A stretch of DNA of 64,000 nt. It comes from Tritrichomonas foetus (lineage: Eukaryota > Parabasalia > Tritrichomonadida > Tritrichomonadidae). This document shows, piece by piece, positions 1-8,600 of the stretch. Position 1 is the first letter of the stretch. The number at the start of each line of letters is the position of its first letter. The position numbers and the translations under genes were made by a program. The stretch is from contig MLAK01000648.1 in NCBI GenBank assembly GCA_001839685.1, positions 1 through 64,000 of the forward strand, given 5' to 3'. The notes beneath the pieces were generated by a model, which did not search any database, had not been told where the DNA came from, and saw nothing but the letters and a program-made list of their open reading frames with translations.

Positions 1-38
1 ATTTCGTACGTTAAGACTATTTGGTTTGTATACATCTG
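1..38 (+). repeat. Left copy of 38-bp inverted repeat
   Basis: The first 38 bases match the reverse complement of 13579-13616 with one mismatch (G at position 23). The shared sequence starts atttcgtacgttaagac and ends tttgtatacatctg. Sequence inward of the match shows no similarity to the right side. The repeat may extend left of the window. It could be the terminal repeat of an element or one of many dispersed copies; no target-site duplication can be judged because the edge is cut. Confidence 0.85.
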
Positions 39-724
39 ATCAGATGAAAAATACATTCAAATATTGGAGAAAAGCATCAAAAATAATCGCAAATTCAAAG
101 AAAACTCATTTTTGTAAAAAATAAAAAATTGTTATGGGCTCTTTCTGAATTTTTTGTACCAAGTGATAAAATATGGTATATGATTATCAACAGATCTTGG
201 ACTATTTTATTATATCAGTAATTGGAAAGAAACCATCGATTATCTGGTCAAAAGCTTTTGAAGTTCATTTTCAGATTGATTAACTCTTCACAATAATTGA
301 GAAGAATGTTTCTGAATGAGTTTTCCCTAACATCCAACTACCTGTTTCATGATCTGAGGAAAAAATTGTTTTAATTTAAGTATAGTGATATCGGGAAAGA
401 CATAAGTTCATATGATTTAAAATTATATTATAAAAAAGGAATAGTTTTTTTCGGAGAGATATGAATCCATGGTTTATAAATGACACCATTGTGATCACTT
501 TTTTATTTGACTAAAAGAAATTCCAACAGAAAATACCGTTTAAAAAAGAGAAATGAATATTAAATTTTTGATCAAAAGTTCAAAAAAATGATCTAATTAA
601 AAGGATTAATATAAAAATACTACTAACACAATTAGCTGCTACGAAAATAATGTAATATTCATTTTGATGAGAAGTCACCAAACAAACAAAAAGACAAAAA
701 AAGTAATTGAGATTTTTCAAACAT
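39..724. other. AT-rich non-coding stretch
   Basis: This is the spacer between the left repeat and the end of the SENP8-like gene. Short open stretches around 220-360 look faintly coding but are interrupted by stops in every frame. No RNA gene or clear regulatory motif was recognised. Confidence 0.5.
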
Positions 725-1639
725 TTATATAGTATCACTTCTTTTTAAAACTGTTTCCATAACAAGTTCATGAGGAGGGTTCGTATTATATGTTTGGATC
801 ATATCTGCCGTGCACTTTCGATATAATGATATAAATTGGGGAGTTATAATGTTGATCATTTCTGCAATCCCTGGACGAGGACGAGATAAATACTCCATTA
901 TTGCCATCACATATATTCCACAATCATAATTATTCCGTTGTAATGGTGCTTTGCAATTAATAAATCTGCCATTCCTAAGTTTGTAAATCATTGAAATTTT
1001 ATGAGCAAGGTTTTTAGCTGATTCTTTATTTCGATTGCCAGCAGAATCATAATGAGAAAACATAAAGCCACTTGAACGAGCATGCGGTTTCCAAATTAAC
1101 AAGCTCCAATGTAAATTATTAAATCCGTGAAAAACAGGATTTGGATTTTCGGAATTGTTTAATAAAATACTATTATTAAAATGTTCAATTGTATTTAAAT
1201 TTGAAAGACTTGATATAGATTGTGATGTTGAAAATGGAACATCTGATGTATTATTGGATGAAAGATCATCACATGATGAAAAAGTATTATATGAAGATAG
1301 ATTTGAAAAAGATGAAGAACATGAAGAAAATGATGATGATGAAATCATTGGCATAAAAACAATTTGATGACTTTGAATAAAGTCAAAATTAATATGATCT
1401 TTGATCAAGGATGGCGAATATCGCTGAATTAATTGAACATGGTCAGGTGGCATAAAATACACTCGATTTTGACCATTTTCAGCATTATCGTAAAATGAAT
1501 TTAGATGAGCACAAAAAAAATCCATAATTGTCGTATCAACAGGTTGGAAATCATCAAGTGTTGCAAAACTATCGTGACAGACTTGCAGTGAGCCAATCTC
1601 AGCTACCAATGGACCTCTTTCATAGAAAGAGTTCGTCAT
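725..1639 (-). CDS. SENP8/NEDP1-like NEDD8 protease (C48 family)
   Basis: A 304-residue cysteine protease of the Ulp1/SENP clan. The catalytic set is visible: H177 in NNLHWSLLIW, D198 in FSHYDSAGN, Q234 and C240 in APLQRNNYDCGIYV. Spacing and flanking residues (HWSLL, HYDS, APLQ..YDCG) resemble SENP8/NEDP1, which removes NEDD8, more than SUMO-specific SENPs. An N-terminal part with FMPPDHVQLI also fits SENP8. Residues about 98-165 form a Ser/Asn-rich insertion between the N-terminal half and the catalytic His; it makes the protein about 90 residues longer than human SENP8. It starts at the only upstream ATG and ends in TAA. Whether it acts on NEDD8 or another ubiquitin-like protein is inferred from family resemblance only. 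Confidence 0.85.
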   Translation of the reverse strand: MTNSFYERGPLVAEIGSLQVCHDSFATLDDFQPVDTTIMDFFCAHLNSFYDNAENGQNRVYFMPPDHVQLIQRYSPSLIKDHINFDFIQSHQIVFMPMISSSSFSSCSSSFSNLSSYNTFSSCDDLSSNNTSDVPFSTSQSISSLSNLNTIEHFNNSILLNNSENPNPVFHGFNNLHWSLLIWKPHARSSGFMFSHYDSAGNRNKESAKNLAHKISMIYKLRNGRFINCKAPLQRNNYDCGIYVMAIMEYLSRPRPGIAEMINIITPQFISLYRKCTADMIQTYNTNPPHELVMETVLKRSDTI

Positions 1640-2010
1640 GATTACAAGATTTTATTTCGTCTGTTTTAAAATTTTATTTTCTGAGCATATTTGGCATAAT
1701 TCTCGAATATATTTTCACCAAATGTATCCCTGCCATTTATTGCCAGAATATATTCTGTCGGCGAAAAAATACTTTTGATTGCATGCGACCATATATTTGC
1801 TAAAAAAGTTTTAGCTCCCTTCAATGAATTTACTTTAATATAAAAACTCGAAATGCAGATATCCATAAGATGTAATACATATCTCAATCATTTTTTTGAA
1901 TTATTAATAATATTTTTATGTATAAAAACATTTTGGTTATGAAGATAAATGTATTCGATATTTTGGCGGGATTTGTTCAAGCATGGTTAATTTAGGTCAA
2001 TTTGGTCAAA
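1640..2010. other. Divergent intergenic region
   Basis: This lies between two divergently transcribed genes and probably holds both promoters. A TCAATTTGGTCA element at 1997-2008, just before the ATG at 2011, resembles the trichomonad initiator (TCA followed by pyrimidine/A-T). A 73-codon minus-strand ORF at 1666-1887 has no recognisable features. Confidence 0.4.
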
Positions 2011-3060
2011 ATGATAAACCCAGCGCTTTCATCTCTCTATCAATGGAAAATGGACCAGGATGCCAATTCTGTTGTAGTTGAACTTCCTTTTCCAGAAACG
2101 CCTTTCAATCCCGAGATTTTAACGGTTTCTTTACAAGAAGATAAAGCAATTCTTATTGTCGAAATCCCAGGTGAAATTCCATTCATTCAAGGTGTTTTGT
2201 ATAAAGAATGCAAAAGTTTCACATCACGTTTTGATGATAATAGTTTCTATTTAACTTTAAATAAAGAAGATTCAGAAATTTGGCCATATTTAATGTCAGA
2301 TTTTAATCCAAACAATTCAAAAATGGACCCAAAATCTTCTTATGACCTTTTTGATTTTGCCCAAAAAACGCAAAATCCAGATATGATTCAGAAAAGTATG
2401 AATTACTTAGATATCTCTATTTCTGAAGGATATGTTCCTGCTCTTCGCCTTGCATCAGAAATTAGTCTTCGTAGTAAAGAAAACATTGAACTGGGTATGA
2501 ACTTATTAAAAATTGCTGCTTACACTTACCAAGATGTTTCATCAATGCTTAAACTTGCACTCCATTATGAAATGAACAAAGATACAATTGATGATGCATT
2601 TACATTATTCACAACAGCTGCCAAAAAAGGAGCAATTTTAGGAATGAGCTTTTTAGGTCAAATGATCTCACCTTTATCAGATATTTCTTTTCATCATAAA
2701 GATGCAATAAAAGCAGCACAGCTTTTTGAAAGTGTATTAGAAAATGATCCTGATGAATGTGTCTCTTTATATGAGTATTCCAAATTGCTCTATTTCGGTG
2801 TCGGTGTCAACGAAGATAAAAATAAGGCATTAGATATGTATAATAAAGTGAAATTGAGTGAACCTTCAATACCACCTTTAGAAAGTCTGACCTTTGATGA
2901 AAGTGTTTTAAATGGAGGTAAAACTGGGGAAAATGGAAAACAAAGCAAAAAAGAGAAGAAAAAATTTCTCAATCCTTTTAATTCAATTGTGATTATCTCA
3001 TGTATATCGTTTATTTTAGCAAGTGCTTCAATTTTGTATGTTAGAAAAAGAAGAAAGTAA
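2011..3060 (+). CDS. CS-domain plus Sel1-like repeat, tail-anchored protein
   Basis: A 349-residue protein. Residues about 7-88 read as a CS/p23-like beta-sandwich (YQWKMDQDANSVVVELPFP, then GVLYKECKSFTSRF and FYLTLNKED), as in NudC and p23 co-chaperones. Residues about 110-285 are helical Sel1/TPR-like repeats with ALRLASEIS, AAKKGAILGMSFLGQM and YSKLLYFGVGVNEDKNKALDMY. A basic linker leads to one hydrophobic segment (about 323-341, SIVIISCISFILASASILYV) followed by RKRRK. That is the layout of a tail-anchored membrane protein facing the cytosol. The frame is open nine bases further up with TTG, but the first ATG at 2011 is preferred, with an initiator-like TCAATTTGG 14 bases before it. A role in chaperone recruitment to a membrane, possibly ER quality control, is inferred. 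Confidence 0.75.
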   Translation: MINPALSSLYQWKMDQDANSVVVELPFPETPFNPEILTVSLQEDKAILIVEIPGEIPFIQGVLYKECKSFTSRFDDNSFYLTLNKEDSEIWPYLMSDFNPNNSKMDPKSSYDLFDFAQKTQNPDMIQKSMNYLDISISEGYVPALRLASEISLRSKENIELGMNLLKIAAYTYQDVSSMLKLALHYEMNKDTIDDAFTLFTTAAKKGAILGMSFLGQMISPLSDISFHHKDAIKAAQLFESVLENDPDECVSLYEYSKLLYFGVGVNEDKNKALDMYNKVKLSEPSIPPLESLTFDESVLNGGKTGENGKQSKKEKKKFLNPFNSIVIISCISFILASASILYVRKRRK

Positions 3061-3767
3061 AAAATTGTATGATTTCTCTTTGTTTCTTTGTGTTATAATC
3101 ATACAACAAGAAAGCAAGGAATGAAATTGGCATGTTATCATCTTGCTCATTTTGAGTATATAATAAGATGCTTCATTTATTGTAAAAAAAATAATAGAAA
3201 TAAATTCTTAATTTAAAAAATATTCAGAAAAGTCAAGATTTAGCCAAAAACTTATACAATTCTGTTCTTTATACAGGGGTGTACAAGGAAGAAATTAGAA
3301 ATCATGATCGGAAAAAATTGACTAATTGGTCGAGCAAGTTTTCGATTCGAAATGCGAAGATCATTGGAACCGACCATATTATTTAAGAAAAAGTGATAGA
3401 TATCAGCATAATTACACTTTTTTGACGTAACCAAATCACAATGCGTTTATGAGGGTCGTGATAATATTTATAGAGTATGAGAAGGTGATATTTGCGAAAA
3501 AATCAAGAAACTGGATCGGGAAATCCATATACTTTTATTTTCTTTTCAACTCTTTTTCATGGAATTTTGAGTATGTAAATACTGAAAAAGTCAATGATTT
3601 TATTATATTCTTCTCAATTGTATAAGCAAATGCTAATTTTTCAGATTTTTTTTTTTATATTTAACTGAGTTATAGAAATAAGTATTGAATATTATTCGAA
3701 ACATCTGAAAAAGTTTGAATTCCTAATAAAACCGTGAAGAAATTGAGAGAGATTTATAGTGATTCGA
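3061..3767. other. AT-rich intergenic stretch
   Basis: No gene is recognised. A 60-codon minus-strand ORF at 3252-3434 is neither conserved-looking nor supported by a start context. T-runs near 3645-3655 precede the next gene. Confidence 0.4.
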
Positions 3768-4403
3768 ATGCAGGATGCTCTCGCTAACATCAACAGAGAA
3801 ATCCAGATCTTCCTACACGATGAGGAAAACAACGAAATTCCTCTCACAGTCCGCGCTCTCGATTCGATAAGCTCCTTGTTTTCAAATTTAGCAGCCTGCT
3901 CCAAATCACGTTTTTTTTATGGCGATAAATTTCTTCAAACGGCCTTCACTTTTGCTTTTTATGGAATTTCTGAAGGAGATCATATATATAGCGTGAAGGA
4001 GGCCCCTTCTGAACCCCAAAATCCACAGATTTCGCATTTGGAAAAATTTATCAACTTTAAAAAGAAAATATTCAACTTCTGTCCCAGAAAAAATTTATCG
4101 CAGGCCGACATGGAAAGGTTTAGAAAGCAATTTGAAAAAATTCATGGTCGCTCATACGAAGAAGAACTTTTTGAGCAAAATTATTTATCCTACGTCGACC
4201 CAGAAATCGCCTTGGAAACTGCCAAATTGAAAGATAAATTTTATTCCAGAATCGAAGGAACCATCAAATGCCACAGAAAGCTTGTTAAAAGTTTTTTATC
4301 AAAATCTGCAAAACTATGCCCATGCTGTCGACGGACGAATTCAAAAAGTACACAGCCATCAGAAGAGACGAATAATGAAGATACTGATGTAGTCAAAGAA
4401 TAG
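3768..4403 (+). CDS. Protein with N-terminal ubiquitin-like fold
   Basis: A 211-residue protein. Residues about 1-78 follow the ubiquitin-like plan: two beta strands (INREIQIFLHDE, IPLTVRALDSISSL), a helix, then SRFFYGDKFLQTAFTFAFYGISEGDHIYSV, which parallels the LIFAGKQLEDGRTLSDYNI...STLHLV half of ubiquitin. No C-terminal Gly-Gly follows, so it is a built-in domain rather than a conjugated modifier. The rest is helical and charged. Near the end a CPCCRR cluster (about residue 185) preceded by a basic stretch could bind metal or be a lipidation site. It ends in an acidic tail. The frame opens with GTG at 3759; the ATG at 3768 is preferred. The specific function is unknown. Confidence 0.6.
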   Translation: MQDALANINREIQIFLHDEENNEIPLTVRALDSISSLFSNLAACSKSRFFYGDKFLQTAFTFAFYGISEGDHIYSVKEAPSEPQNPQISHLEKFINFKKKIFNFCPRKNLSQADMERFRKQFEKIHGRSYEEELFEQNYLSYVDPEIALETAKLKDKFYSRIEGTIKCHRKLVKSFLSKSAKLCPCCRRTNSKSTQPSEETNNEDTDVVKE

Positions 4404-5474
4404 GGAATCGAAATTTTTCATAGTCCTAATAATAATGCCATGAATTTTCTTTTCAGTTTTGATTCAAAATTGAGGGGGTTGTTCTAAAAATTTTAAATAT
4501 AGTGAATATAATGGTTAGATATCAGTTGATTGCGATTTCGAATAATATATAGATATCTTTAATTGTTTTTTACTTGTTTTGTTGTTGTAAATTATAAAAT
4601 TTCATAATTCTATGTTTTTGTTTTTATTTTGTTTGGTTATTTCTTTTAGTTAAGGGGATGAGTCAGTTTTGGAAATGTGATATTTTTTTGGTCATTGTTG
4701 ATACTATCTTTTGAAGAGGAAACATTATAAATTCGATGATCTCATTTGCATCTCAAAAATTAAAAAACTATTTTCCAACAGACGAAATTATTAGAATATC
4801 GAATTATGTCACAAATGCAGAAATTTTAGAAATTGGGAATTTATGGGGAAATATTAATGTTTTAGCAATGAATAATTAATATAAAATATCATGATTAGCC
4901 AAATGACATATATCAATCAAATTTTTATTTTGATCAATTTTATGCAGAAGTTTTGACTTTATTGTAATTAGTTATTTACTTATTAGTTATTGCTTTATCA
5001 CATCATTTTTGGTTAAGTTCGATGACATTTATCTGATTTAAATGTGATAAAATTCCTAAGGATCAGATTTGATTTATCTTATATGCATCATCAAAATTTC
5101 ACATTTTATCGATATTTGATTGGCCATGAACTTTCTCACAACCATCCATAAATCAATAAAACACGAATATTTTGTATTGAAAATTTTCTGTGAAAAGTGT
5201 ATGAATAATTGGTCAATTCATCTCAATTTGAGGATTCTTAGATCAAAAAGAGATTTAATAAATCTGAAAAATTGGGGGCAAAAGCGGAAGAAATTGAAAT
5301 TTTTCAATATCTTATTCAAATAATTGAGTTTTTTCTCAAATTTTTAAAAGAACAAAATAATCAGATTTAATCCCATGATTCTAGTTTTATTAAAAAAAAA
5401 TGGCTGTTCAAAAAAAAAGAAATTTCTATTTTCTTGGATGATGCATATCTCTATGCTCAGAAACAAGAAAGAGG
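4404..5474. other. AT-rich intergenic stretch, no gene recognised
   Basis: About 1.07 kb of AT-rich sequence. A 42-codon ORF at 4736-4864 and a 67-codon one at 5120-5323 are the longest frames apart from an ORF at 5375-5701, which is mostly antisense to the next gene. None shows recognisable features. Confidence 0.4.
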
Positions 5475-5999
5475 TTAAGAATAGGACACTACTATTTTCC
5501 CGTGTGAATAATAAATCGAAGGCAAATTACCTTTTCCAACGATTCCAAAGCTGCCTGGGACTTTGTCATGCAATATTCGGTCAATCTGATGATTTGAATT
5601 TGTGCCATGTTCTGGTTTCTGCCGATCCATTTCAAATATCGATTGGTCGAGATCAGCCTTTTGAGAATTCGACATACCTAGTTGCGTATTACTACATTTA
5701 GTTTCACCATCTTTATAATGCGCATGTTTTGGATCTCTCATGGCGTAAAAGTGATTCATTTCAATCGGCGATGGTGAAGATGGCGGTCTTGATGAAATCG
5801 TGTCGGAAAATTGACAATAGTTAAATTTAGGTGGCATTGGCTGTATATTCGGGGCGTTTTGGAAGTTTGTGATTTGTGCGTGTGATGGGCTGATATTCCC
5901 TTGAGGAGGCAACATCATTGCTGGGCAGACAAAGCGTGCAACCCTTCTGGGGCGCTTGGCTGAAGTGATTTTTGGATTTGGGGAATAAAAGATATTCAT
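5475..5999 (-). CDS. Hypothetical protein, low-complexity Pro/Ser/Asn-rich
   Basis: A 174-residue frame with ATG start and TAA stop. I do not recognise it. The base composition is less AT-rich than the flanks, which supports coding. The N-terminus is basic (KRPRRVAR at about 15-22); the rest is rich in Pro, Asn, Ser and His and probably disordered (MPPKFNYCQFSDTISSRPP, SSPSPIEMNHFYAMRDPKHA). No membrane segment or signal peptide is visible. It could be a small nuclear or regulatory protein, or a spurious frame; the antisense frame of 108 codons looks less protein-like. Confidence 0.45.
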   Translation of the reverse strand: MNIFYSPNPKITSAKRPRRVARFVCPAMMLPPQGNISPSHAQITNFQNAPNIQPMPPKFNYCQFSDTISSRPPSSPSPIEMNHFYAMRDPKHAHYKDGETKCSNTQLGMSNSQKADLDQSIFEMDRQKPEHGTNSNHQIDRILHDKVPGSFGIVGKGNLPSIYYSHGKIVVSYS

Positions 6000-7367
6000 T
6001 CGTCAAGATGGATAAAGAAGAATAATGATGGTTGAAATTTATTGAAATATTCTCAAAATCTGAATCGATACTATTCTGAAAAATTGAGAGATCAAAGATA
6101 AAATCACAGAAAACTCATTGAAAAACAACAAGATTAATTTTATAAAACATGTGAATTAATTTGAGAGAATAAACTTATTTTTTCTGTATTTTTACAATTT
6201 TTTGAGAAGGAATCTAATAGACTAAATAATATCAGTCACGAAAAAAAAACGCCATTTTTCGAAACTCATTTCAACCCTTGATGACGATATTTCGTTTTTT
6301 TGGATTCATATTATTGATTTTATTGATGAGATACAATTGGTTGGAGAAGTGTCAGAAGTCCTGAACAAATGATGGAAAATACAAACATGATTCTTTCCGC
6401 ATATTGAAAAGTTTTCTATTGAAACGGATTGTTTTTTCAGAAAAAGAAAATCTTACAAAGAACCATGGAAAGCATGTTTATTTGTTTTTGCAATAATAAA
6501 TAAAAATACAGTACAAATATTCACGCTAAATATATGATCGAAAAATTGATTAGAAATGTGGTTTTCTGGTTCATTGAAATAATCAAAGTTTTAATTCAAT
6601 TTTTTCAATGGTTTAAGATTCAGAAATTGTCGTTGAATCTGCATTTAGAAGTAAGCCACAAACAATATCTCATGGTGAAAAGATATTAATAGGTATGAGT
6701 CCATTATTCGCCAATCATTCAAAAAATATCAGTGATTTGTCAAAAAGTTAATTAATACGACATCGTAAAAAAATTGACAGGAATAAAAGGATTTATCTTT
6801 CAACTATTCATAAATTTGCTTTACGAAAGTTATGTCAGGAAAGTTTTTGAATTTGCTATTTTGAAAGAGGTTTACGAAAAGAAAGGCTTCACCAAGATAT
6901 GTCACTTGATCGAAATTTCTTGGTCGAAATGACTTATCTCAATATGCGATTAGGAATTTGAATATATTGAATTTGTGATGAAGGAAATCGTCTTGATGTC
7001 TCAATTTGTATGGAAAATTTGTTCCTTTGAAAACGAATCTATCAAAACAATGAGTTACGATGGGAATGCAGAAATCTGAAACAAGTGACTTTATCTTGAT
7101 TAAGATATAGTGAGATCTGAGATGATTCATGAAGATTTGTTGAAAAATTTGTTTATTGGCACCAACTGGTTTTGAAAGAATTACGATTCTTTTCAAAAAG
7201 TATTCGATTAGGCACTTTTTCATGTCAAACCTCAAGCATATGGCAAACTTCAATTTTACAGAAAAGTTGTTCATAAACAAGTTTTTGAAAAGAAATATAT
7301 TTGAATACTTTTCGGTAGTCATATTAACATTTTAATAAGAAATCGAATTGACATCATGCTATAAAAA
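6000..7367. other. Intergenic stretch with possible eroded coding fragments
   Basis: About 1.37 kb. Short protein-like open stretches occur in the plus strand at about 6617-6751 (44 codons without an early ATG) and about 6845-6930, and a 127-codon ORF of weak composition on the minus strand at 6939-7322. None can be assigned to a family. The pattern would fit one or more decayed genes, but chance cannot be excluded. Confidence 0.3.
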
Positions 7368-8132
7368 ATGGAAGAGACGAAAAAACTTTTTATGAAAATC
7401 GATAAAAGACAGACACAATCGCTTTCCCCTTCGGCATTTAACAGTGTTGTTACACAGAGGCGCGGATTATTAAATAATATAAATCAAAAAACGATGAAAA
7501 CTATTTTATTAGAAAAATCTCCTGTTCAACAACAAAATACGTCATTTAAATACAGCATCATTAATCTAAATAAAACCAGATTGGCGAAAATTTTCACCTC
7601 TCACCCAGTTCTTTTCAAACGCGCTCAAGAAATGATTCTATTTATTCGACCAATTCCGATGGCTATTTTCCTCGTATTGTTTAATTTACTGCTTTATTTT
7701 TATCGTTCATTTCAATTTCCTTTTTATTCTCTTGTTGCGATATCCTATTTTCTATATTATTCATGTAAAATTATTTCACCACGAATTTGGCCTATTCTTG
7801 AAGAAACTCTTTTTGAGCCAGAAATAAAAGTTGATCCCAATGAATCCAACCATCTTCGATCACCTGATGATGCAGCTGATTTCATTTACGCTTACTATAA
7901 TCCAATTCGGCTATGCTTAAAAGCATTCACAAAATTGTCTAGTGACACTTCAATCACTGGATTACAAGTAATGCTTTGTGTTTATGCATTTCTCTTTTTC
8001 TTAACTTTTGCATTTGACTTATTTTGGCCTTTCGCCATTGCAGCGAATGTTGCATTAATTGGACCAGGCATATACTTCTGCCCTATTGTGCGGGTAGCAG
8101 TAACAAACTTTAAGAAGAGATGGAATTTGTGA
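7368..8132 (+). CDS. Reticulon-like ER-shaping membrane protein
   Basis: A 254-residue protein with a soluble, basic N-terminal part (about 1-88) and two long hydrophobic hairpins: about 94-135 (IRPIPMAIFLVLFNLLLYFY onward) and about 197-241 (ITGLQVMLCVYAFLFFLTFAF onward to PGIYFCPIV). A hydrophilic linker of roughly 60 residues separates them. Two wedge-like hairpins with a linker of this size near the C-terminus are the plan of the reticulon homology domain, including the Pro-Gly/Tyr near the end of the second hairpin. Reticulons bend ER tubules; that role is inferred from topology. ARL6IP1- or RETREG-like proteins are alternatives. The start is the ATG at 7368. Confidence 0.6.
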   Translation: MEETKKLFMKIDKRQTQSLSPSAFNSVVTQRRGLLNNINQKTMKTILLEKSPVQQQNTSFKYSIINLNKTRLAKIFTSHPVLFKRAQEMILFIRPIPMAIFLVLFNLLLYFYRSFQFPFYSLVAISYFLYYSCKIISPRIWPILEETLFEPEIKVDPNESNHLRSPDDAADFIYAYYNPIRLCLKAFTKLSSDTSITGLQVMLCVYAFLFFLTFAFDLFWPFAIAANVALIGPGIYFCPIVRVAVTNFKKRWNL

Positions 8133-8600
8133 TATTAAACTATATTATGAAATTTTATTTTTGATATTTTGAAAATAGATACCATTTTTTTATTATTATC
8201 TTTTTTACGGATTCTGCTTGTTATATGTTTTGGAAATATCTTTATCATAGAAGTATCTTTATCATTGAAGTATTTTTATCATTGAAGTATCTTTATCATT
8301 GAAGTATTTTTATCATTGAAGTATCTTTATCATTGAAGTATCTTTATCATGGAAGTATCTTTATCATGGAAGTATCTTTATCATGGAAGTATCTTTATCA
8401 TTGAAGTATCTTTATCATTGAAGTATTTTTATCAGACCAAAATATATATATAATTCGACTAAAATATGACTAAGTGATTCATTATCAAAAAAAGATATCA
8501 AATAAATTGTTGTAAGTAAAAAAATTCAAAAGGATTTTGAGTTTCATTTTTTTTTATCGATTAATCATTTCGGTAAATTAAAATAATAAAAAAGCCATGT
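8133..8600. other. Convergent intergenic region carrying a minisatellite
   Basis: This region lies between the 3' ends of two convergent genes. Most of it is the 17-bp tandem repeat listed separately. The rest is AT-rich and featureless. Confidence 0.6.
8233..8436. repeat. 17-bp minisatellite, about 12 copies
   Basis: Twelve tandem units of gaagtatctttatcatt span 204 bases. Variation is limited to a C/T switch at unit position 8 and T/G/A at the last position. Units with the same variant are clustered (three copies in a row end in G), which suggests recent internal duplication. It lies in the shared 3' region of the reticulon-like and OvoA genes. Confidence 0.95.

Noticed and set aside
725..1639. 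SENP-like protease read as an adenovirus-type protease of a Maverick/Polinton element, with the 38-bp pair as its terminal repeats
   Set aside because: The protein matches SENP8 rather than viral proteases, no polymerase B, integrase, ATPase or capsid gene is present, and the terminal repeats are much shorter than those of Mavericks.
6939..7322. 127-codon minus-strand ORF
   Set aside because: Composition rich in Phe, Ile, Lys and Asn follows the AT bias, with no motif, and it abuts the reticulon-like gene promoter.
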